DNA of 64,000 bases from Talpa occidentalis (taxonomy: Eukaryota > Chordata > Mammalia > Eulipotyphla > Talpidae). Under the pieces are notes generated by a model. The model had not been told where the DNA came from and did no database searches. It saw nothing but the letters and a program-made list of their open reading frames with translations. Positions 14,393 through 25,675 of the stretch are shown here, one piece after another; the stretch's first letter is position 1; every line of letters starts with the position of its first letter. Where the stretch lies: positions 86,499,106-86,563,105 of the forward strand of contig NW_023601433.1 in the NCBI RefSeq assembly GCF_014898055.3, written 5' to 3'. The position numbers and the translations under genes are program-made.

Positions 14393-14692
14393 GGCCTCCC
14401 TGGTGGCGCAAGAAGGTAAGTCTCAGCACTATGAAGCTATCAGCAGCCACTACAGCCTGAGTTCGATCCCCTGTGAAGGGGTGACCCACAGGGTACAGCA
14501 GACCTCTCCTGTCTCCCCACTGCTCCCCTCAGCAGTGGATTTCAGTAGATCCTCCTGTTCTGCTCCCCACTCTGTCTCTGGTGAATTCTCTCTCTTACAC
14601 ACACATGCACACACACACACCCTGCACCCTCTGACCTACACCCCCGCTCTTGTATGCATAAATAAAATATATACTTTTAAAAAATTAAATAA
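14393..14692 (+). mobile_element. tRNA-Glu-type SINE, subfamily A (copy 6)
   Basis: Full length with an internal (CA)n expansion near 14600-14630. Its tail is degenerate (AATAAAATATATACTTTTAA). Copy 7 follows immediately in the same orientation. Confidence 0.92.
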
Positions 14693-14693
14693 G

Positions 14694-14975
14694 GGGCCTC
14701 CCTGGTGGCGCAAGGGGTTAAGCACCGCACTATGAAGCAAGCCACAGCCTCTGCAGCACGAGTTCGATCCCTGGCCAGCCAGGGAGCAAGCCACATGGTG
14801 CAGCAGACCTCTCCTGTCTCGCCCGCTGCTCCCCTCAGCAGTGGATTTCGGTAGATAGATCCACCTGTTCTGCTCCCCACTCTGTCTCTGGTGAATCCTT
14901 TCACCCCTTCCCCCAACTCTGGCCTGTACCCCAGCACTTGTATGCATAAATAAATAAATCTTTAAAAATAAAATA
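14694..14975 (+). mobile_element. tRNA-Glu-type SINE, subfamily A (copy 7)
   Basis: Full length with a clean AATAAATAAATCTTT tail followed by AAAATAAAATAAAAT repeats. It lies head-to-tail with copy 6. Confidence 0.93.
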
Positions 14976-15146
14976 AAATAAAAATCTAAAATGGGCCACA
15001 GAAGACAATGGGGCAAAAAAGGATAACTCCCCAAGAGAGGCTAGTAGTTCATTCCAGGAGGCGGGGATAAGAGGGGAAGGTAGAGATTGGACCATGGGAG
15101 GTATTTCAAAGAAAGATGCTGGTGATATCGGGTGTTGTCATTGCTG

Positions 15147-15246
15147 CTGAATCCTCTCACCCCCGCTCCCCCACAACACACACTTCCAGCCTGTACAGCA
15201 GCTCTTGTATGCATAAATAAGTAAATCTTTAAAAAAAGAAAAAAGA
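15147..15246 (+). mobile_element. tRNA-Glu-type SINE, 3' fragment (copy 8)
   Basis: Only the 3' third is present, from TGAATCCTCTCACCCCC to AAGTAAATCTTTAAAAAAAG. It looks like a 5'-truncated insertion. Confidence 0.88.
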
Positions 15247-15584
15247 AAGGAAGGACAATGGGGCTGGTTGTGTAATGGTGTGAAGGCACTTTGTGCCACA
15301 GAACCATTTTAAAATGATCAAAATGGTCAATTATGTATATTTTACCACAATTTAACAAGAAGGGAAGAAAGTGTCAGGTCAGAGAAAGGCCCATGATGAG
15401 GACCTCGGCCTTCCACCGTTGCTAGGGGGTTGCCTGGATTTTACCAGAATAGATCATGCAGAGATCCAGAAAAGGGATTCCTAAAATGTCAGCCCAGGTA
15501 AGGGGGGCTAGAGGGGAGGGGTCAGCCTGCAGAGATTTTAGCTCCCTGGGAGCAGCAGCATCACCATGGAAATGGTGGCAAAAA

Positions 15585-16010
15585 GTGAAAAGGGGGAATT
15601 GCTAGGGGGAAAATGATGTCCTAAGGCTAATCCCATACAGGCTTTGTGGACTCCGCCCCCACCCTAGACCAAAGCCATCAGGACATTGGGAAAGACAAAT
15701 CCTGTCACCACCAAAGGGAAGGTGGCTGGGACCTGAGGGTGGGGTTAAGCAGCCAGGTTTGGTATAAAAACAGACACATGGGCCTTGGGGGTCCCCTTTT
15801 GGCTCCCCGCCAGCTTGCGGCTCTCGGCCAGCCCTCAGAGTGCCATTGGGTTTCCAGGTCGGTGGATCGGGTAGGACGCATCAAAGATTTTATTTCCCTG
15901 TTTTCTCCCTGAGTTGTACATTTCCTCATTTCCCTTTCCCTTGTAAATAAACCTTTTACTAACCTTTTGTGTGTGCCTGTAGTGGAATATTAATAAGTCC
16001 CTTTTAAGCA
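15585..16010 (+). mobile_element. Endogenous retrovirus LTR with upstream polypurine tract
   Basis: A polypurine tract, GTGAAAAGGGGGAAT (15585-15599), directly precedes TGCTAGGGGG. A TATA box TATAAAAA (15763-15770) and polyadenylation signal AATAAA (15946-15951) lie about 180 bp apart, as in U3-R. The likely 3' end is TTTTAAGCA at 16010, giving TGCT...AGCA inverted ends and a length of about 411 bp. The tract before U3 suggests a 3' LTR with a scrap of internal sequence rather than a solo LTR. No viral open frame survives. The boundaries are inferred. Confidence 0.6.
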
Positions 16011-16528
16011 TGCAGGTGAGGACCCACAGCCAGGCAACATGTTTTATATCGGGGCTGCTCCGTAACAGCACTGCTCTGGCTGGAGGAAGAACTGCCAGCA
16101 GGGAAATGGCAGTGATCAGACAACCCCTATGGACTGAGCATGTGCCACAGGCAAAGGTCCTTCCTGGGTGCCCAGGGGATGGATAGGCAGGTAAGAGAGG
16201 GAGGGAGTCTACCTGACTTTTAAGGAGTGTGAAGGTGAGAAGATAAGATTCTGGGAAAGGTGCCTGGCAGTACAAGGCGATAAGCGCCCCTCTGCACTCT
16301 GAACACACCCACATCATAGCCTTATCTTTGTGTGTCAGAGTTATTTATTTACAGGCCATTCTAACAGGAGGACTGGGGGCTTCTTGAGGGTGTTCATGAT
16401 TCAGACACTGATTTGGGAGTGATGGTATACAGTAGATGCCTAATAAATGTATGCTGCCTGTATTCAGTAGGCACTCAGTAAATGCTCCCTGAAATTAACA
16501 AATAATGCATGAATACATACCTTGCTTT

Positions 16529-16815
16529 GGGCCTCCCTGGTGGCTCCGGCAGTTGAGCGCTGCGTTGTGAAGCTGTCTGCAGCCTCTGCAGCACCAGTTA
16601 GATCCTGGCCGGCTGGTGAGGGTCCCACATGGCGTGGCAGACTCTCCTGTTGCACCCGCTGCTCTCCTCAGCAATATATTTTGTTGGTCTGCCTGTTCTG
16701 TTCCCTGCTCTGTCTCTGGTGAATCCTCTTCCCTCCTGTGCATCTGGCCTGTACCCCAGTTCTTGTATAGATAAATAAATAAATACATCTTTAAAAATAA
16801 ATAAATAAATAAATA
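16529..16815 (+). mobile_element. tRNA-Glu-type SINE, subfamily C (copy 9)
   Basis: Head CTCCCTGGTGGCTCCGGCAG, B-box degenerate (GTTAGATCCTGGCCGGCTGG). Flanked by imperfect duplications ATACATACCTTGC and AAATACCTTGC, and followed by (AAAT)n. Confidence 0.92.
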
Positions 16816-18181
16816 CCTTGCATTAGGCCTGGTACACAGAAGGTGTTCAGAAAATGCTGAAATGCATGATAGAAGGACTAACAGGACCAAGATGCAAGAA
16901 GAACTAAAGTGTTGGACCCTCCTGCCTTTCTAATCTGAGTCCATCCTGAGCCTGACTTTTGGACACTGAAGCACACAGACCAAACTGGATGTCCAGATGC
17001 TTCTCAACCCATCCATCTATCCCTCTATCCAGCCACATCCACCCAACAAGCATTTACCAAGAATCCACTCTCTACTGCGCCCTGGGGATATACCAGTGAG
17101 CAAGGCAAGGAAGGGTTTCTAGCTCTCATTTGTTCATATTCTAATGGGGGAGAGGGCCAAGAAAGTCAACAAATTAAAGAAAAACAAAGACAGTCAACAA
17201 TAGGGTTTATGTTGATATTAAGTAAGCAAGACACAGTGGTATGGATTCATCAGTGAACAGCCTCTCTGAAAAGGTGACATGTGAGTTAAGAACTAAAAGG
17301 AAAGATGCAACCAACCACGTGACGATCTGGAGGAAGAGCGTTACAGGCAGAGGGAACATGTGCGGAAGCTTGGAGATAAGAATGGAGTTGACTAGTAGAA
17401 ATAACAGTGAGAAGAAGTTGGTTTCTATGCAGTGAGCTCGGGGGAGAGCATAGCACTGGAGATGAGGATCGGGCTAGGTCAGAGCAGGCTTTCCTGTCAT
17501 GGATAAGGAGTTTGGTTTTATTCTAATTCAGAGACAAACTTGGAGGGTGTAAGTACACGGTGATGAGCTGAATAATATACCCCCACGATATCCATGTCCT
17601 AATCTTGGACTGAATATGTTACTATTTTGGGTTCCTGGTTTCAATTCCAATATGACTTTGTGGCGCTTTGCCCATGCCAAAAAGCAATTCTCACAGCAGC
17701 AGGGTGTCTGAGAATACAAGTCAGTTCAGCTCAATTGTGATCCTATAAACCTGGAGACAGCATCAGATTCCACCTGTTACAGGCTCAGTCTTCCCAGACT
17801 GTCCTCAGAACACAGAGAGAAGTCACATGTCCAGGCTGTCGGTTACTTGTGTTTCTGACCAGGCCCCTCTCTTCAGTATCCATTAATTTGCTAGAGGGGT
17901 TCACAGAACTCAGGAAACCAATCGAATCACTAGATCAGTAGCAGCCTTCTGCCGCCTGTGACTATGCGGGTGTTTCTCTTCAACAACCTTCTCCCTGTGC
18001 AAAGCAGCAGCGGCAGCTCCCCTCCCAAGCCTGCCAGCCTGGGACTCTGCAGGCCTCTCTTTTAACAAACCAGTCCCTTTCAGGGGCAGCTCCTTCTGCC
18101 TGCTTGTGTCTGTGCAAGTGTCCTTCACTCTCCTCTCCCTTTTTGTATAAATCTGCCCTTTTGGATTTAAAAATAAAATCA

Positions 18182-18482
18182 GGGCCTCCCCAGTGGCGCA
18201 GCGGTTGAGCGCTGGGTTGCGAAGCTGCCCGCAGCCTCTGCAGCGCCGGTTCGATCCCCGGCTGCTCCCCGGCCACCGGAGGAGGGTCCCACATGGCGCA
18301 CAGACCTCTCCTGCCGCCCACTGCTCCCCTCAGCAGTGTACTTCGGTCCTTCTGCCTGCTCTGCTCCCTCCTCTGCCTCTGGTGAATTCTCTCACCCTCC
18401 CGCGCTTCTGACTGTACCCAGTGCTTGTATGTATAAACAAATAAACAAACAAACAAATAAATAAATAATCTAAAAAAAAAAA
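18182..18482 (+). mobile_element. tRNA-Glu-type SINE, subfamily B (copy 10)
   Basis: Head CCTCCCCAGTGGCGCAGCGG, TTGAGCGCTGGGTTGCGAAG, B-box GCCGGTTCGATCCCCGGCTG. The tail is (CAAA)n/(TAAA)n and lacks a good TCTTT. Confidence 0.93.
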
Positions 18483-18536
18483 GACATATGGCAGACATTT
18501 AAAAAAAAAATTTAAAAATAAATAAATAAAATCATT

Positions 18537-18808
18537 GGGGGCCTCCCTGGTGGTGCAAGGGGTTGAGCACCACACTATGAAGCAATCTGCAGCCTCTGCA
18601 GCAGGAATTTGATCCCTGGCCAGCCAGGGAGCAACCCACATGGCGCAGCAGACCTCTCCTGACTCGCCCACCGCTCCCCTCAGCAGTGTATTTCAGTCAG
18701 TCTGCCTGTTCTGTTCCCCATTCTGTCTCTGGTGAATCCTCTCACCCCCTACACCTCTGGCCTGTACCCCAGTTCTTGTATGCACAAAATAAATCTTTTT
18801 TAAAAAAA
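18537..18808 (+). mobile_element. tRNA-Glu-type SINE, subfamily A (copy 11)
   Basis: Full length. Flanking AAAATCATT / AAAAATCAT looks like a short target duplication. Confidence 0.92.
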
Positions 18809-19599
18809 TCATCGGATCACCGGGTTATTACCAAGGGTATATCTCAGGAACAATGGGATGAACAAGAGGCACTGGGCAAGGTATGGGGGAAAGGTGCCGC
18901 GCTCCCATGTCCTCTCCAGGTACTCCATTCCCCCCAAACAGCATGTGTTCTCCAGCCCACAAGCTCTCCAAAGCATGTCCTTTTGGGTTTTCATGGAGGT
19001 GCCATGACATAGATGTGACTGGTTAAGTCATTGGCCATTGGCCATTGAACTCAGCTTCTAGCCTCTCTTCTCCCTACAAGTCTGAGAGTAGAACTGCAAG
19101 TTCCAACCCTCTAATCATGTAGTTGGTTCTCCTGGCAACCAGTCCCCATCCTTAGCTGCTTCCTCCAAAGTCACCCAATTAAGAAGAGACAGCTTTAGCA
19201 CTCTCAACACTTAGGGATTCCAAGGGAGCTGTGAGCCAGGAACTGTGTAGGAAGACCAGATATATATGAGAAATATACTTTGGCCATCGGAATAAACAAA
19301 TATTGATTTCTTGTAAATCACAATATCGAAGTTAACATCTATGGCTGACGGGCTTTGCAGATATGATCACATCAAGGATGCTGAGATGGGGAGATTATTC
19401 TGGATTACCCAGGTGGGTCCCATGTCATCACAAAGGTCCTAAGAAGTAGACAAAGAGTGGAGATGTGACACCAAAGCAGATTCAAAATGATGTGTTTTGA
19501 AGATGGAGGACAGGGCCACAAGCCAAGGAATGCAGACAGCCATTAGGTAAAAGGCATGGCAACAGGTTTCCTGCAGAGCCTCCAGAAGATTCTAGCCCT

Positions 19600-19851
19600 G
19601 GGCCTCCCTGGTGGCACAGGTGGTTGATCGCCACAGCTGTGAAGCTGTCCGCAGCCTCTGCAGCATAGGTTCGATCCCGGCCGGCCGGCGAGAGTCCCAC
19701 ATGTTGTGGCAGACCTCTCGTGTCTCACCTGCTGCTCTCCTCAGCAGTGTGTTCTGTTCCCCGCTCTGTCTCTAGTGAATCCTCTCACCCTCCCGCACAT
19801 CTGGCCTATTCCCTGGTTCTTGTATAAATAAATCTTTAAAAAAAAAAAAAA
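19600..19851 (+). mobile_element. tRNA-Glu-type SINE, subfamily C (copy 12)
   Basis: Target duplication AGATTCTAGCCCT / AGATTCCAGCCCT. It carries B-box GGTTCGATCCCGGCCGGCCG and lacks a short segment after the CAGCAGTGTG motif. Confidence 0.93.
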
Positions 19852-20058
19852 GATTCCAGCCCTGCCTTCACCTTACTCTTAGCCCCTCATGGTGCACATT
19901 GACTATCTCCTTCTAAAACTGAGAGAGAATAGATGTGCATTGTTTTAAGCCAGTATATTTGAGGTAATTGGTTTCAGCAGTGTTGGGAAACTCACACAAC
20001 CAGGTGAATGTTCTACAAAGCTCTTTCTGGTCACTGTCTCAAAATAGCATAGGAGGGG

Positions 20059-20328
20059 GCCTCCCCAGTGGTGCAGGGGTTGAGCGCTGGGCTGCGAAGC
20101 TGTCCACAGCCTCTGCAGCTCCAGTGCAATCCCTGGCCACCAGCGAGGGTCCCACATGGCGCGCAGACCTCCCCTGCCGTGCCTGCTGCTCCCCTCAGCA
20201 GTGTACTTCAGTCCTTCTGCCTGTTCTGCTCCCCGCTCTGGCTCTGGTGAATTCTTTCACCCTCCCGCGCTTCTGACTGTACCCAGTCCCTGCATAAATA
20301 AATAAATAAATCTTTAAAAAAAAAAAAG
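20059..20328 (+). mobile_element. tRNA-Glu-type SINE, subfamily B (copy 13)
   Basis: Target duplication CATAGGAGG / TATAGGAGG. Tail (AAAT)4 CTTT then poly(A). Confidence 0.92.
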
Positions 20329-21949
20329 TATAGGAGGACCAAGGCTAAAAGCAAAGGACTGCTGGTTTCCAGGCAGGCGAGGATGGTGGCCTGCAGGAGA
20401 CGGAAAAGAAGGTGCTAGAGAGAAGAGCTCAGGTTTTAAGAAAATGTTAAGCGTTACATACAGTCAACTGGCTTTCCCAATGAAGCGCACGCAGTGGGGA
20501 CGGGCCCAGCCATGGGAAGCGAGGACTCAGGGGCTCCTTGGGGATAATGAGTCCTGAAGTTCTCTCCCACCTTCCCCAGGAGCTCCCAGCACATTGCATT
20601 TAACAGGCTGTCCCTGGAATGCTGGGTGTTCGATGTGATTAAGCTGGAACAGTTCTCTGGGAAATAAATGCCTTCGGTCTAAAAGACCTTTTCCAAGCCA
20701 GGGCTGGGGATTAAAGGTGGTGAGGCTGAGGAGAAATCCCAGGGCCAGGAGACAGCTGAGCAGAGAGACTTTTAATCTAAACCTTAAATGTTTTAAATCT
20801 AAACCTTAAATTTTTTACTCCCTGAACCCAGGGTGTCGCTTTAAATACACATTTGGCAACATCAGCTGTTCTGTTTTTCTTTTTAATTATACTAAGAGAG
20901 ATCCTGGAAAGGGCTGGTCTGAGGGCTGGGGGAGGCCAGGAAAGTTTGGCAACAGAGACACCAGCTGAAAATCGAGTGGGTTTGAGATCATTTTGAAGGA
21001 GCGTGGAGACCAATTCCCCAAGACCCTGAGCCTGGTGTGGTCAGTCCTGACTCAGACTTTCTAAAAGGAGACTGACGGTCATCAGCTTAGCATGGAGAGA
21101 GAGGACAGATGGACACATCCCCGGGATAAAAATAACAGCAGCTCCCGCCCTGCTCCTCTACCTGGAGTTTATTCCCACGCCTCTGTCCTCCCCCACTTCA
21201 TGCTTTGAGCCCAGAAGGGCTCACTCACTGGTGCCTTTCTATTTCCAGGCTACCCCCTACTGCGGGCCAGACACTGGGGGGACTGTTTATAGGGCTACAG
21301 TGTTTTATGCACTCAGCTCTTCTGTGAATAGATACCAACATGCCCCCATTTTCCAGATGGGGGGGCTGATGTTCCGAGAAATTAAATGCAACCTTCAATC
21401 CACTAGTGTAGGATCTGAGCTTCTTTGCCCCCAAATTTATTCCAAGTCCTACCTTGGCTTTGCTCTGTACCCCCTGGGAGGATAACCTTGGAGGCTGCCA
21501 ATCAACTGGCTTCCCGCACAGATGGAGCAAGGGCAGGCAGTGGTGGGCGGGAGGATGGGAGAAGCCCTGTTTCGGCCACCCCCCCCCCCACTAAGCTCAG
21601 GTGGTCCCTGAGTTTCCTTGTCTCCACCCCACAGAAGACAGGCCCAAGGCCGGCAGGGGGTGGAGAGGTAGGGGAGTTGGGGGGGCCGATTCCATTTCTC
21701 TCTGGTCATTCCAATCCCTCCTGGGTGCCAGAAACAAACTACCTCTGTCCCTCCAGCACCAGAACCATCACCCTCTTCCCTGTCTGCCTCCCTCCACAGT
21801 CCTTACCCATGAGGCAATTTTCTGCACAAACGCCCCTATTCTGGTCTCTGTTGCTGGTTTGTGGCTTCTCACTGATATCCTGCCTTTTGTGACCACGGAT
21901 TAGCTGGCTCATTGATTTGTTTTTTGTTTTTTTAAAAGATGAGCAATCT
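20329..21949. other. Intergenic stretch with one MIR relic
   Basis: No gene is seen. A MIR-like relic in minus orientation is visible at about 21225-21440 (CCCATTTTCCAGATGGGGGG). The rest is unassigned. Confidence 0.5.
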
Positions 21950-22238
21950 TTTTTTTTTTTTTTTTTTTTAAAGATTTATTTATTTATTTATGCAGGGACT
22001 GGGTACAGTCAGAAGTGCAGGAGGGTGAGAGAACTCACCAGAGCCAGAGCGGGGAGCAGAACAGGCAGAAGGACCGACATACACTGCTGAGGGGAGCAGC
22101 GGGCGGCAGGAGAGGTCTGCGCGCCATGTGGGACCCTCCTCTGGTGGCCGGGGAGCAGCCGGGGATCGAACCGGCGCTGCAGAGGCTGTGGGCAGCTTCA
22201 CAACTCAGCGCTCAACTGCTGCGCCACCAGGGAGGCCC
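21950..22238 (-). mobile_element. tRNA-Glu-type SINE, subfamily B (copy 14)
   Basis: Full length, with T-run, AAAGATTTATTTATTT tail complement and head CCACCAGGGAGGCCC. Copy 15 is directly attached. Confidence 0.93.
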
Positions 22239-22239
22239 T

Positions 22240-22485
22240 GTTTTTGTTTTTTAAGACGTGGGGTACAGGCCAGAGTCGCGGAGGGTGACGAGATTCAGCA
22301 GAGAGAGTGGGGAGCAGTACAGGCAGATGTACCGAAATACACTGCTGGGGGAAGCAGCGGGCGAGGCAGATCTGCTGCGCCATGTGGGTTGCTCCCCAGC
22401 CAACTGGGGATAGAACTCACGCCTTAAAGGCCATGGACAGCCTCACAGAGCTGTGCTCAACCCCCTGCGCCACCAGGGAGGCCCT
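22240..22485 (-). mobile_element. tRNA-Glu-type SINE, subfamily A (copy 15)
   Basis: Inserted next to copy 14. Its tail is shortened: the AATAAATAAAT block and the TTGTATGCAT segment are missing, so body sequence starts almost at the A-run. Confidence 0.9.
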
Positions 22486-22539
22486 AATTTGGGATGAGAC
22501 AACCCCCTTCCACGGGCACGGCATGTCCCAAAGAAGGGA

Positions 22540-22720
22540 AACAGTGACCAGCATGTATTGAGCAGCCAACAAACCGCCAGTCCCTCTCTGCCAAGTCCCT
22601 CCACCTTCCTCATTCGACAAGTGGGACTCAGAGAGGTTGAGTTGCTTTCCCCAAGTGGCGCAGTTATAAATTTCAAAGCTGGCATTCAAATCCAGGTGTT
22701 TCTAGGTGCAAAGCCTGTGT
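22540..22720 (-). repeat. MIR relic
   Basis: Antisense MIR core with GGACTCAGAGAGGTTGAGTT and CTGGCATTCAAATCCAGGTG. Confidence 0.65.
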
Positions 22721-22840
22721 CCTTCTCTAACCTCTGTTGACATCCTGAACGTGCTTTGCAGCCCCTGATAAACCTAGGAGAACCCAACTTTCCCGGCTGA
22801 TTGAAGTTCCTGCCTCACTCCAGGGTACTGGTTTTGTTCC

Positions 22841-22955
22841 CCAGGCCCGCTGCAACAAAGTCCTGCACAAGCTGGGTAACTAAGAACAGCAGAGGGTGTT
22901 GTCTCACAGTTCTGGAGGCCAAAGTCTGAAATCAGGGGTCAGAACGATGGGAGGG
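22841..22955 (+). repeat. Old interspersed repeat
   Basis: The segment TTGTCTCACAGTTCTGGAGG belongs to an ancient mammalian repeat that also appears at 33285-33540. The family is not named. Confidence 0.45.
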
Positions 22956-23160
22956 GGCCTCCCTGGGGACGCAGGGGTTAAAGACACAGCCCTATCAAGG
23001 TATCAGCAGTCAGGACAGCTCCCCTCAGCAGTGTGTTTCAGTGGATCCGCCTCTTCTGCTCCCCTGTTTCTGGTGAATCCTCTCACCCCCCACACCTCTG
23101 GCCTACCCCCCAGTTCTTGTATACATAAATAAATAAAGATAGATCTTTAAAACAAAAAAA
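22956..23160 (+). mobile_element. tRNA-Glu-type SINE, subfamily A, internally deleted (copy 16)
   Basis: About 70-80 bp including the B-box are missing: GTATCAGCAGTCAGGAC joins AGCTCCCCTCAGCAGTG. Without a B-box it cannot be transcribed as a tRNA-type gene. Confidence 0.9.
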
Positions 23161-23562
23161 ATTCCGCTTGACTTTTTCCTATATAAACCCTGAAAGGCTG
23201 AGCGCGCACCTCCCGCCACGAGGGGGAGCCGCGCACGGGGCCTACGGGCGCTGCCCGTGGTGCAGTCTTGGTACTCACCACTGGCTTGTTTGGTGGGCTT
23301 TTTTCTGGGGCCTCAGTTCCTCCATCGATTAAATATAAGGGTTTTTTTTTGGGGGGGAATTTGTGCACCCCAGGGTGCCAGCTGACGCTAACCAGGTGGG
23401 GGAGAAGCTACTAATCACTGGCCCTTTGGGGTTCTAGACCCCTTGGGATGAGAAGCTGGGATCGCCCAGACAGTAATTGTTTGTCTTTTTTTTTTTTTGG
23501 GGGGGGGGTTTTTTTGTTTACTCTGTGCACAATGTGAGATCCCAAGTCCATAGTGATTAACT

Positions 23563-23830
23563 TTTTAAAAATATTTATTTATTTATGCATACAAGAACTG
23601 GGGTACAGGCCAGAGGTGTGGGTGTTGAGAGGATTCACCAGAGACAAAGTGGGGAACAGAACAGGCAGATCCACTGAAATCCGCTGCTGAGGGGAGCAGC
23701 GGAGAGGCAGGAGAGGTCTGCTGCGCCATGTGGGTAGCTCCCTGACCCGCAGGGGCTCCAACTCGTGCTGCAGAGGCTGCTGACAGCTTCATAGGTCGGT
23801 ACTTAACCACTTGGGCCACCAGGGAGGCCC
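23563..23830 (-). mobile_element. tRNA-Glu-type SINE, subfamily A (copy 17)
   Basis: Full length. Imperfect flanking duplication ATAGTGATTAA / ACAGCGATTTAA. It is the last SINE before the ORAI1 CpG island. Confidence 0.92.
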
Positions 23831-24161
23831 CCCACAGCGATTTAAATAGAATTAGAAAGATGGTGGAGGGGCGTGATGCAGGAGCAGGTGAAAGCAAACC
23901 CCTTCCCCACCCCAAAGCCCCTGCTGAGTTCAGCCCCAGATCCTTTTGCTCCTTTTCAGTCCGCAAATCTCCCCCCCAGCTCCAGCCTCTTCCCTTCCAG
24001 CCCTGCGGGTCTCCTCAGGCCCCGGCACTTCCCGAAAGTTGTGTGCACCCAGCTCCGAGCTGCGCATTTCTTGGGTTCGGGGCTTTCTGTTGTCTTTCCC
24101 GGCGAGCGGCCCGGGTGAGAGTCGCGACTGAGGCAGAAGCGAACCGTGTTCTCGGGGCGCC

Positions 24162-24184
24162 GGGGTGGGGTGGGGTGGGGTGGG
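24162..24184 (+). promoter_or_regulatory. G-quadruplex-prone tract
   Basis: Five G-runs of 3-4 bases, each separated by a single T, in the distal ORAI1 island. This composition folds readily into a G-quadruplex. The role is not known. Confidence 0.55.
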
Positions 24185-24505
24185 CGGCAGGGCAAGACGT
24201 AAATAAACTGGGTGATTTCAGGGGCGCCGTCAAGGAGCGCGAAGGGACACGACTCGGGGCGCGGTGGTGGCGCCTGCCGCGGGGACGGGAGGCCCCGGAG
24301 GCGGGAAGGCCCCTCCGAGGGGATATTCGGGCGGAGACTCGGATGGCGAGTGGCGGGAGGGGCGAGTTCAGGGGCCACCAGGGAAACCTGGCGGGGCGAG
24401 ACTCAGAGTCCAGCTGTCCTCGTAACACCGCCCCGAGGCCCCCGGGGAGCCCAGCGCCGGCGGGGCCGGGCCTTCCCCCGGGTCGCCCGAGTGGCGAGCG
24501 GCCGG

Positions 24506-24520
24506 GCGCCCCCTGGTGGC
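24506..24520 (-). promoter_or_regulatory. CTCF core motif
   Basis: The minus strand reads GCCACCAGGGGGCGC, which contains the full CTCF core CCACCAGGGGGCGC. It lies about 1.2 kb upstream of the ORAI1 start, inside the island. Occupancy is inferred from motif strength. Confidence 0.65.
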
Positions 24521-25320
24521 CGGGGAGTCGGACCCTCCCGCCGGCCCGGCCGACCCCGCGCCCTGGGCAGCCCCAGCGCCCCGGCCCGGCCCGGCCCGCG
24601 GCATCTGACGCGGAGGACGGAGCTGCGGGCGCGGCAGGAGGGGCTCCCGGGCCGCGCCCGCCCCCCGCCCCCCGCCGGCCTCCCGGAGCTCCCGCAGCCG
24701 CGGGGGCCGCGCACGGGCCGCCGCCCCTCGCGCCCAGCCAGGTCTCCGTCGGGCCCGCCGCGGCCCGGGGACCCAGTCGGGGCGGGCGCGTCGCCCGTTC
24801 CCCGCGGCAGCCTCGGCGCAGGCGGCGCCCCCGGGCCCCGCAGCCCGGCCCTGGCGGAGGGGCCGAGCCTCCGCTCAGACAGACGTCGGGGCGCCCGCGG
24901 GGCGCGCCAGCTCCCGGGCGGACGGCGATGAGGCCCCCGCGCCCCCCGGGGCCGCCCCGAGCGTTCCGACGTGACCCCGCGCCCGCGCGGCCCCCGCTTC
25001 CCCCTCCCAGCCCGGCCGCCGCGGCCCCCACGCGCCGGGCTCCACGGCGCGGGGCGAGCGGGCGCAGCCCCCGGGCCGCACGTGACCGGGCTTCTCCCCG
25101 GGGCCCCGAGCCTCCCGCTCCAGGAGGCGGGCGGCCCTGGAGGCTGCCGCGGTGACCTCAGGCGGCCCGGCCCGGGAGCGCGGCCCCGGGAGACGGGCCA
25201 TCGCGGCAGCTGCGGTGGGCGGCGCCGGCGGCGCGCGGCCCGGGCCCGGCGCTTCCAGAAAGGGGCGCGGGCCGGGCCGCGCGGCGCCAGGGGCTGTGGG
25301 CGGGGCCGGCGGCGGAGCAA

Positions 25321-25330
25321 GTCACATGAC
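25321..25330. promoter_or_regulatory. ORAI1: E-box / CLEAR-like motif in ORAI1 promoter
   Basis: GTCACATGAC differs by one base from the TFEB/TFE3 CLEAR element GTCACGTGAC. It lies 30 bp upstream of the GC-box run. Confidence 0.4.
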
Positions 25331-25675
25331 GCGCTCGGTCACGCCCCCTCGGGGCGGGGCGGGGCGGGGCGGGGGGCGGGGCGCTGCCGGCGGCTCGGGG
25401 CGGCGGCCAATCGCCGCGCGCCGGGGTCCGGGCCGGTGTCGGGGCGCTGGCCGCGCGCAGGCTCGCCCGCTGCCGCCCGGGCTGTTGCTGCGGCGCCGCG
25501 GGCCTGCGAGTTGGGGCAGCGGCCGCTCGCGCACTTCCCCGTCCTCGCGGCCGCCGGGGTCCGGCCCGGCCCGCGGGGCGCAGGCGGCGGCGGCCTCGGG
25601 CGGAGGCGGGGCTGCGGCGGGGCGCGGGGCCCGGCTCGCGGGCGCCCCGGCCGGCCCGCGCCGGGCGCGAGCTCC

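Larger units (their letters stand above)
17565..19960 (+). repeat. Old mammalian repeat split by a later LTR-type insertion
   Basis: The start (CTGAATAATATACCCCCACG) and the continuation near 19340 (GGGCTTTGCAGATATGATCA, GAGATGGGGAGATTATTCTG, TTTTAAGCCAGTATATTTGA) belong to one widespread ancient mammalian repeat. Between about 17650 and 19300 is other old sequence resembling an LTR relic (AGAGGGGTTCACAGAACTCA; GTTCCAACCCTCTAATCATG). That in turn holds SINE copies 10 and 11; copy 12 sits in the distal part. Family names are not given because I cannot be sure of them. Confidence 0.5.

Noticed and set aside
23860..25155. A 431-codon open frame upstream of ORAI1, and its antisense partners
   Set aside because: Same composition effect in the ORAI1 CpG island; low-complexity Pro/Arg/Gly translation and no splice or homology support.
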